This document shows positions 47,798-57,194 of a stretch of DNA of 64,000 nt, one piece after another. Both the position numbers and the translations under genes were made by a program. The DNA comes from Lachnospiraceae bacterium UBA4631 (GTDB lineage: Bacteria; Bacillota; Clostridia; Lachnospirales; Lachnospiraceae): the NCBI GenBank assembly GCA_002406015.1, contig DHMX01000023.1:259316-323315 (forward strand), written 5' to 3'. Below the pieces are notes generated by a model, which was not told the origin of the DNA, did no database searches, and saw only the letters and a program-made list of their open reading frames with translations. Every line of letters begins with the position of its first letter. The stretch's first letter is position 1.

Positions 47798-48724
47798 ATG
47801 TATGATGACAATAAGATGTGGGATATTATAGTAGTCGGAGCGGGAACTGCCGGACTGACCGCTGCTATTTACGGACAGCGGGCAGGAAAGCAGGTATTGC
47901 TTCTGGAATCCGGTATCTATGGCGGACAGATTGTAAATGCACCGGAAATCGAGAATTATCCGGGAATTGCAACAGTATCCGGCTACCAATTTGCCATGAA
48001 CCTGTATGAACAGGCAACCGGGCTGGGTGCTGTCTTAGAAAACGGAAAGGTTATCGGTATACAGGAAAAGGCTTCAAATTGGATGGTACAAACAGAGGAA
48101 GCCACCTATGTCGGAAAGGCAGTGATTCTGGCAACCGGTGCAAAACATCGGAGGCTGGGACTAAAGCAGGAGGCAGAATTAACCGGAAAGGGAATCTCCT
48201 ATTGTGCGACCTGTGACGGAGCCTTTTATCGTGGGAAAACCGTTGCGGTTATCGGCGGCGGCAATACCGCACTCGGAGATGCAGAGTATTTGTCAAACCT
48301 GTGTGAAACCGTATATCTCATTCACAGAAGAGAAGAATTTCGCGGAACAACCGAGGCAGTAGAGCGTCTGAAGAAGCGGGATAATGTCCGAATCCTTTTG
48401 AATACAGTAGTTGAGGAGCTGATAGGCAGTGAGGGGTTAGAAGCCCTGAGGATTCTTGATAAGGAAACCGGAAGCAGGCAGCAACTTAAGGTAGATGCCG
48501 CATTTGTCGCAATCGGGCAGGAGCCGGATAATCAGGCATTTGACTCATTGGTTGAATTGGATGAGAGCGGATACATTCGGGCAGGAGAAGACTGTAAAAC
48601 ACAAGCAACCGGAGTATTTGCTGCGGGTGATTGCCGGACAAAGCAGGTGCGTCAATTGACAACTGCGGCGGCAGACGGAGCAGTAGCAGCAATTGCAGCG
48701 GTGGAATATATAGAAGAAAAATAA
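47798..48724 (+). CDS. trxB: Thioredoxin-disulfide reductase
   Basis: 308 aa from ATG 47798 (AGGGAGA site). FAD and NADPH-dependent flavoprotein: FAD motif 'IVVGAGTAGLTAAIYG' near the start, redox site 'CATCDGAFYRGK' (about 133-144), NADPH motif 'VAVIGGGNTALGDAEYL', and the C-terminal FAD-binding 'GVFAAGDCR' block. Reduces the thioredoxin encoded directly upstream. The first glycine motif is GAGTAG where GAGPAG is more usual. Confidence 0.96.
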   Translation: MYDDNKMWDIIVVGAGTAGLTAAIYGQRAGKQVLLLESGIYGGQIVNAPEIENYPGIATVSGYQFAMNLYEQATGLGAVLENGKVIGIQEKASNWMVQTEEATYVGKAVILATGAKHRRLGLKQEAELTGKGISYCATCDGAFYRGKTVAVIGGGNTALGDAEYLSNLCETVYLIHRREEFRGTTEAVERLKKRDNVRILLNTVVEELIGSEGLEALRILDKETGSRQQLKVDAAFVAIGQEPDNQAFDSLVELDESGYIRAGEDCKTQATGVFAAGDCRTKQVRQLTTAAADGAVAAIAAVEYIEEK

Positions 48725-48740
48725 AGGGAAGGTGAATGAA

Positions 48741-49178
48741 ATGAAACTGGAACAATTACAAAAGGACATGATAGCAGCCATGAAAGCAAAGGATAAGGAG
48801 AAAAAGGATAGTATTGCATCTTTGGTATCGGCTGTAAAGAAAGCAGGAATTGATGCAGGCTGCAGAGAGGATATACCGGAGAGCATGGTGAATCAGGTAA
48901 TTCTCAAGGAATTAAAGAGTGTAAAGGAGCAGATTGATACCTGCCCGGCAGACCGTACCGAATTGCTGGCACAGTATCAGGCACGTTATGATTTATATCA
49001 GACATATGCTCCGGCTATGCTGTCAGAGGCAGAGGTAGAAGCAGTCTTAAAGGAAAAATTTGCAGAAGTGCTGGCAACAAAGAATAAGGGACAGATTATG
49101 AAAGCAGTTATGCCGGAATTAAAGGGTAAGGCAGACGGAAAGGTGATTAATCAGGTAGTTGCCAAGCTCTGCCAGTAA
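48741..49178 (+). CDS. yqeY: GatB/YqeY domain protein
   Basis: 145 aa from ATG 48741 (8 bases after AGGGAAGG; an upstream GTG at 48732 overlaps that site). YqeY-like helical protein related to the tail domain of GatB amidotransferase, thought to bind tRNA. The family shows as 'LQKDMIAAMKAKDKEKKDSI' and 'LSEAEVEAVLKEKFAE' and 'KGQIMKAVMPELKGKADGKV'. Followed by a strong terminator (49225), so it closes the trx unit. Confidence 0.92.
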   Translation: MKLEQLQKDMIAAMKAKDKEKKDSIASLVSAVKKAGIDAGCREDIPESMVNQVILKELKSVKEQIDTCPADRTELLAQYQARYDLYQTYAPAMLSEAEVEAVLKEKFAEVLATKNKGQIMKAVMPELKGKADGKVINQVVAKLCQ

Positions 49179-49224
49179 AAACCAAGAATTACATTGCAGG
49201 AAAGACACCGTAAGTGGTGCGGAT

Positions 49225-49287
49225 AAATTCCCATTCGGGCGGACAGGTAAAGGAAGAAAGCCTGTTTACCCGGAAGGGAATTTTTTA
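49225..49287 (+). terminator. Long hairpin terminator after yqeY
   Basis: AAATTCCC.TTCGGG...ACAGG arm pairs with CCTGT..CCCGGAAGGGAATTT and ends in TTTTTT. Confidence 0.85.
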
Positions 49288-49300
49288 GTTTAAATACTAC

Positions 49301-49335
49301 TTGACACATAATACTATGTGATATATAGTATTATG
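49301..49335 (+). promoter_or_regulatory. Promoter with overlapping PadR-type operator
   Basis: TTGACA (49301-49306), 17 bases, TATAGT (49324-49329). The inverted repeat CATAATACTAT / ATAGTATTATG (49307-49335) fills the spacer and -10, a typical site for autorepression by the PadR protein encoded next. Confidence 0.8.
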
Positions 49336-49351
49336 CATAAGGAGGTATAAA

Positions 49352-49666
49352 ATGGATATTCAATTAAAACGGGGCTTGCTGGAGATATGCGTATTAAGTG
49401 CATTGCTTCGGGAAGATTCCTACGGATATAAGATTATTAAGGATTTGCAATCCTATGTGGAGATTTCGGAATCGACACTGTATCCGATTCTGCGAAGACT
49501 GGAAACTGCGGGAGCCTTAAATGTGTATTCGGCAGAGCATAATGGCAGATTGCGGAAGTATTATGCGATTACGGACGCAGGCAGGAAACGGATTCAGGAT
49601 TTTCTGGAGGAGTGGAATGGAATTATGAATATTTATGAATACATAAAAGGAGAGATGGAGGCATGA
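49352..49666 (+). CDS. PadR family transcriptional regulator
   Basis: 104-aa winged-helix repressor. It shows the family pattern 'LKRGLLEICVLSALLREDSY' 'GYKIIKDLQ' and the wing 'SESTLYPILRRLETAGAL'. ATG 49352 follows AAGGAGG. It overlaps the next gene by 4 bases (ATGA). An inverted repeat in its own promoter indicates autorepression; in related loci the PadR-DUF1700-DUF4097 trio responds to envelope or antimicrobial stress. Confidence 0.93.
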   Translation: MDIQLKRGLLEICVLSALLREDSYGYKIIKDLQSYVEISESTLYPILRRLETAGALNVYSAEHNGRLRKYYAITDAGRKRIQDFLEEWNGIMNIYEYIKGEMEA

Positions 49667-50259
49667 CGAAGCAGGAGTTTTTGAATGAATTAAAGAATCA
49701 GATTTCAGAATATCCTTCGGAAGAAACAGAGCAATCGTTGGAATATTATTCGGAAATGATTGATGACAGAATAGAAGAAGGCATGACAGAAGCGGAAGCA
49801 ATCGCATCGATGGGAGCGGTGGAAGCAATTGCACAGCAGATAAAGGAAGAGCTTCCGTTGACAACGCTGGTAAAGAAAAAGACGCTTGAAAAGACAAAGG
49901 GAAAAGCAATGCCGGTCTGGGCAATTATTTTATTAATTCTTGGCTTCCCACTATGGGGAGGACTGGTAATTGCAATCGTGGCAACGGTGCTTTCCTTATA
50001 TCTTGTAATATGGAGTATTGACTTGGCATTGTGGATGGTTGCATTGAGTTTTGCCTGTGTGGGCATATGCGGAATCCTTGGATGCATTGTCTCCCTGATT
50101 CAAGGCATACCGGAAGCGGCATTGTTCATATTAGGTGTCGGTTTGACCGGAGGTGGACTGGCAATCTTTTTAGGACTGGGTATGGTACTGGTGACAAAGG
50201 GAATTTGCCATGGAACAGGCTGGTGTGTACGGCAGATTAAGAAAGCAATGATTCAATAA
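49663..50259 (+). CDS. DUF1700 (HAAS domain) membrane protein
   Basis: 198 aa with the conserved N-terminal HAAS/DUF1700 region 'MTKQEFLNELKNQISEYPSE' and 'YYSEMIDDRIEEGMTEAEAI' followed by a helical hairpin, then about four membrane helices (residues 85-180: 'VWAIILLILGFPLWGGLVIA', 'ALWMVALSFACVGICGILGC', 'ALFILGVGLTGGGLAIFLGL'). Start overlaps the PadR stop. Function unknown; conserved partner of PadR regulators and DUF4097 proteins in Firmicutes. Confidence 0.9.
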   Translation: MTKQEFLNELKNQISEYPSEETEQSLEYYSEMIDDRIEEGMTEAEAIASMGAVEAIAQQIKEELPLTTLVKKKTLEKTKGKAMPVWAIILLILGFPLWGGLVIAIVATVLSLYLVIWSIDLALWMVALSFACVGICGILGCIVSLIQGIPEAALFILGVGLTGGGLAIFLGLGMVLVTKGICHGTGWCVRQIKKAMIQ

Positions 50260-50272
50260 GGAGGCGGGAAAC

Positions 50273-51262
50273 ATGAAACATATAGGAAAGTTGTTGATAA
50301 TAGCCGGCTGTCTGGTATTTGCGGGTGTAATCTGTATGTTGGCAGGAATGGGGATTCTTTGGCGGCATGGCACAAAAGCAGTTTATATCAATGCAAATGG
50401 TAATGGCAATCGTGACAATTATGTCAGTCAGGAATATAGGACGGAAGTGGACGGAATCGAAGTGCTGGAGACAGATTTAGGCTCGGATGATGTTACCATT
50501 CAATATGCAGAGGGCAATCAATTTGTAATTCAGTATGCGGATGATGTTCAGAATCCCACCTACACCATTACGAATGAGAACGGAAAGCTGAAAATCCGGC
50601 ATCAGGAGAATTTCAGTCTGTTATCCGGGCAATGGGTCATTGATTTATTTGGGGATGACAAGAACTCCATAAACTATGGCGAGGTTGTCATTCAGGTGCC
50701 GAAGGAATATGCAGGTGCTTATGATATTGGCTTTAGCTCCGGAAGTGTTACCATGGAGAATATGAGCGTTGCAGAAGAGGTAGCGGTAGATATGAGCTCC
50801 GGTTCTTTGAATTTTTCGGATATAAGCTGTCAAAAGGGCATACAGGTAGTGATGACTTCCGGTTCGGTGGATTTTGTGAATGTAAGCTGTGAAGAAGACT
50901 TACAGGTAGATATGACCTCCGGCTCTTTAGATTTTACAAATGTAACAACAAAAGGAGAATTGGCACTGGATGCAAGCTCCGGCAATATGGACGTAAACAA
51001 AGCATCTGCAAGCAAGCTGTTGGTAAATATAGCCTCCGGAGATATTGATATAGAGGAATTAACGGTGGAGCAAGGTGTTTCCGTAGAAATAACCTCCGGA
51101 AATGTAGATATGGGACTGACAGATAAAAAAGAGAACTACAGCATTTATACGGATGTGTTATCCGGAAATTGTAATTTGCCGGAAGTCTATGAAAACGGCT
51201 CCAAGGAAATTTCGGTGAGTGTAACCTCCGGTATGGTTGATGTAACATTTGCAGAGGAGTAA
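50273..51262 (+). CDS. DUF4097 family beta-helix surface protein
   Basis: 329 aa. N-terminal membrane helix (about residues 6-29, 'LLIIAGCLVFAGVICMLAGM'), then a likely extracytoplasmic domain with tandem beta-strand repeats of about 20 residues built on a 'SSGS' or 'TSGS' core ('FSSGSVTMENMSV', 'DMSSGSLNFSDIS', 'MTSGSVDFVNVS', 'MTSGSLDFTNVT', 'ASSGNMDVNKAS'), the DUF4097 right-handed repeat. ATG 50273 follows AGGAGG. Operon partner of the DUF1700 gene. Confidence 0.88.
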   Translation: MKHIGKLLIIAGCLVFAGVICMLAGMGILWRHGTKAVYINANGNGNRDNYVSQEYRTEVDGIEVLETDLGSDDVTIQYAEGNQFVIQYADDVQNPTYTITNENGKLKIRHQENFSLLSGQWVIDLFGDDKNSINYGEVVIQVPKEYAGAYDIGFSSGSVTMENMSVAEEVAVDMSSGSLNFSDISCQKGIQVVMTSGSVDFVNVSCEEDLQVDMTSGSLDFTNVTTKGELALDASSGNMDVNKASASKLLVNIASGDIDIEELTVEQGVSVEITSGNVDMGLTDKKENYSIYTDVLSGNCNLPEVYENGSKEISVSVTSGMVDVTFAEE

Positions 51263-51345
51263 GTCGTTGCATTCCGATTCTGATTAACCTATAATAATTA
51301 TTACGTGAATTACGAAAGATTATCAGATGGTATGAGGAAAAAGGA

Positions 51346-52152
51346 ATGACAGAAGAGAAGCGAAACGAGATAAAAACAAAGCATACAAAGCAACGGTATC
51401 CGGTCTTCGATACACTTCGGGGACTGACACTGCTTAGTATGCTTTTTTATCATGGAATCTGGGATTTGGTATATCTCTATGGATTTGACTGGCAATGGTA
51501 CAAGGGTGAATATGCATATATCTGGCAGCAAAGCATCTGTTGGAGCTTTATACTGCTTTCCGGATTCTGCTTCCGGTTTGGCAAGCATCACCTGAAACGG
51601 GGGCTTTTGGTAACGGGAGCCGGATTCTTAATTACTGTAATTACAATTGTGTTTATGTGGGAGGAACGGGTTGTATTCGGGGTACTGACTCTGCTTGGAG
51701 GTGCAATGCTGCTTATGATTCCTTTGGATAAGGGAGTTCATGCAATGGAAAAGCTGTGTGCAGGAAAAGAAAAGCTTATAAATGGAATCGGTATCGTAAT
51801 TTCTTTGGGGATGTTTGTTCTGACAAAGAATATCAATATCGGATATTTGGGTTTTGGCTCGTGGAAGTTTTGCCGATTGCCGGAATGCCTATATCAGAAT
51901 ACACTGACAGCGTTTTTGGGATTTCCGGGAGAACACTTCTTTTCTACGGACTATTTTTCCTTGCTGCCATGGTTCTTTTTGTTTGCAGGCGGATATTTCC
52001 TGCATGGAATAATCATGAAGAACCGGACAGACGGGAAGTGGCTGCAGTTTTGTATCAAGCCGTTGGAATATGTGGGAAAGCATTCCCTGATTCTATATAT
52101 GGTTCATCAGCCGATTCTATATGCCTTGTTCTGGCTGCTGTTCGGACACTAG
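51346..52152 (+). CDS. Heparan-alpha-glucosaminide acetyltransferase-like membrane protein (DUF1624)
   Basis: 268 aa with about seven membrane helices. The N-terminal signature 'RYPVFDTLRGLTLLSMLFYH' followed by 'GIWDLVYLYG' is typical of the DUF1624/HGSNAT-related acyltransferase_3 superfamily. Possibly O- or N-acetylates a cell-envelope glycan. ATG 51346 is preceded by GAGGAAAAAGG. Expressed separately from the PadR operon (83-base gap). Function is inferred only from fold. Confidence 0.82.
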   Translation: MTEEKRNEIKTKHTKQRYPVFDTLRGLTLLSMLFYHGIWDLVYLYGFDWQWYKGEYAYIWQQSICWSFILLSGFCFRFGKHHLKRGLLVTGAGFLITVITIVFMWEERVVFGVLTLLGGAMLLMIPLDKGVHAMEKLCAGKEKLINGIGIVISLGMFVLTKNINIGYLGFGSWKFCRLPECLYQNTLTAFLGFPGEHFFSTDYFSLLPWFFLFAGGYFLHGIIMKNRTDGKWLQFCIKPLEYVGKHSLILYMVHQPILYALFWLLFGH

Positions 52153-52196
52153 GAATTACAGAGCAATCCAAGGAATCCAGAAGATTCACCGGGGAT

Positions 52197-52934
52197 TTAG
52201 CTGCGAATCCGAATCTCCCAGAAGATTTTCAGGGTATCTAAGAACATGGAGCATACATCCTTGATACGGATGCGGGCAGTTCCGTTTTCCATGCCACGTC
52301 GGTATTCTAATTGAACCGGCATTTCAAGAATGCGGCAGCCCATTTGGTTTGCCCTTGCAAGGATTTCAATATCAAACGCATAGCCGGAGGTGGTTAAGGA
52401 TTCTGCAATCGGATGGATGGCAGCGGCACGAAAAAGCTTAACACCGGTCTGTGTATCCTTGAGGTCCAGATGAAACAGGATATGGAGCATCATGTAATAG
52501 CCGTAGCTCATAATTTTTCGCTTCAAAGGATAATTCAGCTTAGAATCCTTGTGCAGCTTTGAGCCAATCACAATATCGGCATCCTCATCCAGTAAAGCAT
52601 TTAGAAAAGCCTTTAAGTGCATAGGGGATAAATCCAAATCGGCATCCAAAAATGCAACATATTCACCGGAAGCATGGGCAATTCCTTCTTTAATGGCACC
52701 GCCCTTTCCGCGATTTATTTGATAAGTAACGATTTTAATATGGGAATTTACCTTTCTGGCACGCATTGCCTCGTCAAATGTGTGGTCAGGACTTCCGTCA
52801 TTTACTACAATCAGTTCATAATTCGGACAAAACTCGACAACACAATCACAGGTTTCCAGCAAATTATTGTAAATGCAGGCTTCCTCTTTATAGGCGGGCA
52901 TAACGATGGACAGCATCCCTTTTTTCGTGTTCAT
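52197..52934 (-). CDS. Family 2 glycosyltransferase (polyprenyl-phosphate type)
   Basis: 245-aa GT-A fold glycosyltransferase, like dolichyl/undecaprenyl-phosphate glucosyl or mannosyl transferases. Landmarks: 'SIVMPAYKEEACIYNNL', 'YELIVVNDGSPDHTFDEA', 'NRGKGGAIKEG', the metal site 'VAFLDADLDLSPMHL', and 'DTQTGVKLFRA' near residue 150. No long C-terminal membrane helix pair is evident. Start ATG 52934. It converges with the acyltransferase gene and is monocistronic; the product sugar is unknown. Confidence 0.9.
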   Translation of the reverse strand: MNTKKGMLSIVMPAYKEEACIYNNLLETCDCVVEFCPNYELIVVNDGSPDHTFDEAMRARKVNSHIKIVTYQINRGKGGAIKEGIAHASGEYVAFLDADLDLSPMHLKAFLNALLDEDADIVIGSKLHKDSKLNYPLKRKIMSYGYYMMLHILFHLDLKDTQTGVKLFRAAAIHPIAESLTTSGYAFDIEILARANQMGCRILEMPVQLEYRRGMENGTARIRIKDVCSMFLDTLKIFWEIRIRS

Positions 52935-53185
52935 AATATCTACCTCTTATTGTCTCTGCAAAAAGCAGAGCAGTTTTACTCACATATTATAGTATAGTAT
53001 TCCGAAATACTCAATCATTTTCCCAATCTTAAGAAAAAAATACGGAATTGAACGGATTACAGGATTGAGATAATGTCAGGAATCAGATATAATGGCTACA
53101 GAATGGCGAATAATTACAAAAATGCGAAATGAAAGAAATAAAGGGTAGATAATAAAAGGTAGGAAATAAAAAGGGGGATAGGAGA

Positions 53186-55540
53186 TTGACAACAAGAGAA
53201 CAGATACAGGAATTTGAACTCAAATTGCTGGATACACGAAAAGAATTAAATACCTTAATTCGGACATATCAGACCTCAGATGAGAAAGAGGACCGATATA
53301 TAGAGTATAAATGTCAGGCACTACAGGCAGAAATCAACCGTATGAGTCAGGAACTGAAGATGGTGCAGACACAGCAATTGGAGCGAATAGCTGCAACACA
53401 GGCGGTACAGGCAGGACAGCCTATGCAGAACGCACAACCGCAGCAGGCGGTACAAGCAGGACAGCCTATGCAGAACGTACAACCGCAGCAGGTGGCACAA
53501 GCGGGACAGCCTATGCAGAACGTACAACCAAGACAGGTAGCACAACCACAACCGGTTGCACAGTCATCAAGTGGACAGACCGAGCGGCTGGCACAAGCTG
53601 TTTCACCGGAAAAGCGGAATGCCGGACAAGCAAATGCCGGAGCAGCCGGCATGGCACAAAAGCAGAATAAGAATGTAGAGACTACGATTGGTAAGACGAT
53701 TATGGGCGTTCTGGCCTCCGTATTAATCTTTATCAGTTTGATTTTCTTTGCAACGCTGTTCTATCCGATGCTAAATGATACCATTAAAATGATAGTTATG
53801 TATCTGGTGAGTGGTGTATTTATTGCAGGCGGCTTAATCAGCATGAAGAAGACCTCCCATAGTAAAATATCACTGTCGATTATGGGCTGCGGAACCGGAG
53901 CGTTATATATTTCGTTATTTGTAAGTAGTGTATATTTTCAGGCATTTAATGAGATTGTCTTATATCTGTTACTATTAGCATGGGTAGTGTTTGTCTGTGT
54001 ATTATCCAGAATGCATTCCATTCTGTTTCAGATAATCGGTCAGATAGGAATTTTGATTTCTACATATTTTGGATTTATTACCTGTCTGACGCAGCAGGAC
54101 GGTAAGAAGTTGATTTTAGTAGCGGCATTTTCAATTATAGCATCCCTTGGATTCTATCTGTCGCATAAAGAGCGTTTATATCCTAAGAACTGGTTAAATC
54201 ATGTATTCCAATTACTATGGCTGGTGCCGCTTCAGGTACAGACCTTGTTCTATCAGGATTTGGCACCGGTTCGGGTGGTACAGGGACTTTTGATTGCCTT
54301 TTATCTGTTCCAGCTTATACTGGCATTTTCATGGCACCGGTTATCCGAGGAGCATGATGATAACATGGTATTTGCCATCCTGAATACGCTTTATATAATA
54401 TTGCTTCATGTATCTGTAACTATGATGTTGATGAATGTGCAGTCACCGACAGGCTGGTGGAGCTGGAAGGTACTCATTGGCTGTATTGTACTGATAACCA
54501 CAGTTATATTGCTGATTGCTACGGAGAAAAAGTTCCGCGGCAAGGTGTGGTGCGGCGGAAGAATATGGCTGGTAATGGTAGCGGTAATGATTGGTATGGT
54601 ATGCAGTCTGTTTATGGAATATGTCAAGGACTATGCATCCCTGATAATTTGTGCAATTCCGTTGCTGATATATGGCTTTAAAACCCGGAGCTATTTATAT
54701 AAGATAGCCGGCATGGTTTGCGGCGGAGTATTTCTGGTGGAATATTGGATGAACCAGCCGGCACACCTGCTGCTCGGAATCGGGCTGATACTGTTTATGG
54801 GCTGGCTGCTCGTTAAGGAGAAGGAGCAGTATCACATAGCTTATAAGGCAGTAATGTATCCTCTTATATATAGCTTTTTATGGGTACGCGGATACAAATT
54901 TTTCGCAAATGTTACAAATGACAACACAGCACTTGCATTGTTTTTGACCTTTGCCATTACCAGTATCCTGCATATACTGGCACAAAAGACCCGGTTTGCA
55001 AAGAATTGGCATACGGGTGAACCGGAAACTGGTATGAAGCTGGAGCTGGCTGTTATACATGGTATTCTGATGCTGTTCTCATTGGGATATATAATCCAAA
55101 TGCAGGAGAGACCGGTTTATCATATTTTAGTTATCCTGATGACGGTATTGTTGTTTACCATTAATATCGCGAATATTTATCGATACAATAAGGAAAATCA
55201 TATCGGACTGGGTGCCTATGTGGGCTTTAAGCTGACCTTGCTGACGGTAGTTGTTTTGATTTCATATTCGGTACAAAATTATGTGATTAGTATTGTGTGC
55301 TTCCTGCTGGCAATTGCAAGTATTATTATTGGCTTTGCACTTCGGCAGAAGTCATTCCGAATCTATGGATTGGTACTGTCCTTAATCAGTACGGTGAAGC
55401 TGATTTTGATTGATATGCATTATGAAAATACATTGGGACGGGCATTGAGCTTTTTCGCATGCGGAGCCCTCTGCTTTATCATCAGTTTTATCTATCACAT
55501 GATTGACCGTAAGATTGGAAAGCAGTATACTGATAAATAG
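53186..55540 (+). CDS. DUF2339-type polytopic membrane protein with N-terminal glutamine-rich repeats
   Basis: 784 aa from TTG 53186 (GGATAGGAG site; no better start seen). Residues 1-70 are a coiled coil ('RELNTLIRTYQ'-type heptads, 'QALQAEINRMSQELKMVQTQ'). Residues 73-117 hold three 15-residue repeats close to AVQAGQPMQNVQPQQ. Residues about 175-775 contain some 20 hydrophobic helices, in the pattern of DUF2339 membrane proteins. The low-complexity region is probably a flexible cytoplasmic or periplasm-facing linker. Function unknown. Confidence 0.75.
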   Translation: MTTREQIQEFELKLLDTRKELNTLIRTYQTSDEKEDRYIEYKCQALQAEINRMSQELKMVQTQQLERIAATQAVQAGQPMQNAQPQQAVQAGQPMQNVQPQQVAQAGQPMQNVQPRQVAQPQPVAQSSSGQTERLAQAVSPEKRNAGQANAGAAGMAQKQNKNVETTIGKTIMGVLASVLIFISLIFFATLFYPMLNDTIKMIVMYLVSGVFIAGGLISMKKTSHSKISLSIMGCGTGALYISLFVSSVYFQAFNEIVLYLLLLAWVVFVCVLSRMHSILFQIIGQIGILISTYFGFITCLTQQDGKKLILVAAFSIIASLGFYLSHKERLYPKNWLNHVFQLLWLVPLQVQTLFYQDLAPVRVVQGLLIAFYLFQLILAFSWHRLSEEHDDNMVFAILNTLYIILLHVSVTMMLMNVQSPTGWWSWKVLIGCIVLITTVILLIATEKKFRGKVWCGGRIWLVMVAVMIGMVCSLFMEYVKDYASLIICAIPLLIYGFKTRSYLYKIAGMVCGGVFLVEYWMNQPAHLLLGIGLILFMGWLLVKEKEQYHIAYKAVMYPLIYSFLWVRGYKFFANVTNDNTALALFLTFAITSILHILAQKTRFAKNWHTGEPETGMKLELAVIHGILMLFSLGYIIQMQERPVYHILVILMTVLLFTINIANIYRYNKENHIGLGAYVGFKLTLLTVVVLISYSVQNYVISIVCFLLAIASIIIGFALRQKSFRIYGLVLSLISTVKLILIDMHYENTLGRALSFFACGALCFIISFIYHMIDRKIGKQYTDK
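53402..53536. repeat. 45-bp in-frame tandem repeat, three copies
   Basis: Units at 53402-53446, 53447-53491 and 53492-53536. They encode A/V-VQAGQPMQN-x-QPQQ repeats in the DUF2339 protein. Length is a multiple of three, so copy changes alter linker length and not frame. Confidence 0.92.
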
Positions 55541-55575
55541 CGAGTTTGTTACATGGGGAAACGAGGAGGTAAATT

Positions 55576-56499
55576 ATGAGATTAGTAACACGTTCAGATT
55601 TTGACGGACTGGTATGCGGTGCGTTGTTAAAGGAAGCCGGAATTATTGATACATGGATGTTTGCACATCCAAAGGATTTGCAGGACGGTCTGGTAGAGGT
55701 AAATGAGAATGATTGTCTGGCAAATGTACCTTATGTAGAGGGTTGCGGATTGTGGTTCGACCATCATTCCAGCGAGTTTGAACGGCAGCAGTTAGAAGGA
55801 AAGTACAAGGGAGAGAGCAGAATTACTCCATCCTGTGCAAGAATCATATATGAATATTATGGCGGACAGGAGCGGTTTCCGCAGTTTACAGAAATGATGG
55901 AGGCAGTTGACAAGGTGGATTCCGGCAATCTTACCATTGACGAGGTAATGAATCCTACCGGCTGGATTTTAATCGGATATTTAATGGACCCAAGAACCGG
56001 TCTGGGAAGATGGAGACAGTTTACCATTTCCAATTATCAATTGATGGAAAAGCTGATGGATGCCTGCCGGACAATGAGTACCGAGGAAATACTGGCATTG
56101 TCTGATGTGCAGGAAAGAATTGAAGTATATAACGAACAGACAGAAAAATTCAAGGAAATGGTTGAAAAATATACACGCGTAGAAGGAAATGTAATCATTT
56201 CAGACTTACGTGGTGTAGACCCAATCTACACCGGAAACCGATTCATGATTTACAGTATGTATCCGGAGCAGAATATATCTGCATGGATTGTCAGCGGACG
56301 AGGCGGTAAGGGTTGTTCTGCGGCTGTCGGTTACAGTATTCTGAATCGAACCAGTGATGTGAATGTCGGAAGCCTGATGTTAAAATATAATGGTGGCGGA
56401 CATAAGAAGGTAGGAACCTGTCAGTTTACGGATGAAACCATGCAGACAGAGCTTCCACGTATGTTGGAGGAATTATGTCAGATGGCAAATGGCAAATAA
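55576..56499 (+). CDS. DHH family phosphoesterase
   Basis: 307 aa. Metal-binding motif 'TRSDFDGLVCGALL' (residues 5-18), 'LWFDHHSSEFER' (about 60-71, the DHH signature), and a DHHA1-type C-terminal substrate domain ending 'KYNGGGHKKVGTCQF'. Probably hydrolyses a phosphodiester or small RNA/nucleotide; the family includes GdpP-like, NrnA and exopolyphosphatase-related members, so the substrate is open. Starts after AGGAGG. Its tail overlaps the trmO gene by 25 bases. Confidence 0.9.
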   Translation: MRLVTRSDFDGLVCGALLKEAGIIDTWMFAHPKDLQDGLVEVNENDCLANVPYVEGCGLWFDHHSSEFERQQLEGKYKGESRITPSCARIIYEYYGGQERFPQFTEMMEAVDKVDSGNLTIDEVMNPTGWILIGYLMDPRTGLGRWRQFTISNYQLMEKLMDACRTMSTEEILALSDVQERIEVYNEQTEKFKEMVEKYTRVEGNVIISDLRGVDPIYTGNRFMIYSMYPEQNISAWIVSGRGGKGCSAAVGYSILNRTSDVNVGSLMLKYNGGGHKKVGTCQFTDETMQTELPRMLEELCQMANGK

Positions 56500-57170
56500 T
56501 TGCACATATTGAGACTGAATTTCCGGCAAAGTTCGGGATACCCAGACAGAGCGGCTTGGTGAAGTCTTTACAAGGCAGGATTGTATTTGAACCGGAATAC
56601 CGACAGCCGGAGGCGGTCCGGGGCTTGGACGGCTTTTCCCATATCTGGCTGCTGTGGCAGTTTTCAAAGGCAGAGCGGGAGAACTGGTCGGCTACGGTAG
56701 CACCGCCGCGATTAGGCGGAAAGACCAAGGTTGGAGTGTTTGCAAGTCGTTCCCCGTTTCGCCCGAATGCGATAGGGTTATCCTCGGTACGGCTGGAGAG
56801 GATAGAGCTGGATGAGAAGCTGGGACCGGTGCTGTATGTGTCGGGGGCAGACCTGTTGGACGGTACGCCTATCTATGACATTAAACCATATCTGGCTTAT
56901 ACAGACAGTCATCCGGAGGCAATCGATGGATTTGCCGGAGAAGTGTTCGACTATGAGCTGCAGGTAGACTTTCCGGAGCCGTTGTTGCAGAAGCTGCCGG
57001 AATCCGAATGGGAAACGGTGATTGAGGTTTTAAAGCAGGACCCAAGACCCGGTACGCAGGAAGCGGTTGATAAAGAGTATCGGATGCTGTTTGGGGATTA
57101 TGACATATGGTTTCATGTCGAAGGAAAACGATTGGTGGTTCATCAGGTCATAGATAAGCCAAGGGGATAG
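56475..57170 (+). CDS. trmO: tRNA (N6-threonylcarbamoyladenosine-37-N6)-methyltransferase
   Basis: 231-aa TrmO (YaeB/UPF0066) protein, which methylates t6A37 of tRNA using SAM. The family core is intact: 'FPAKFGIPRQSGLV', 'LDGFSHIWLLWQF', 'RPPRLGG'-like 'VAPPRLGGKTKVGVFASRSP' and 'FRPNAIGLS', then 'DLLDGTPIYDIKPYL'. ATG 56475 is preceded by GGAGGA within the upstream gene (25-base overlap), implying coupled translation with the DHH gene. Confidence 0.93.
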   Translation: MSDGKWQIIAHIETEFPAKFGIPRQSGLVKSLQGRIVFEPEYRQPEAVRGLDGFSHIWLLWQFSKAERENWSATVAPPRLGGKTKVGVFASRSPFRPNAIGLSSVRLERIELDEKLGPVLYVSGADLLDGTPIYDIKPYLAYTDSHPEAIDGFAGEVFDYELQVDFPEPLLQKLPESEWETVIEVLKQDPRPGTQEAVDKEYRMLFGDYDIWFHVEGKRLVVHQVIDKPRG

Positions 57171-57194
57171 TTTCGACTTGACATAGAGAAAAAG

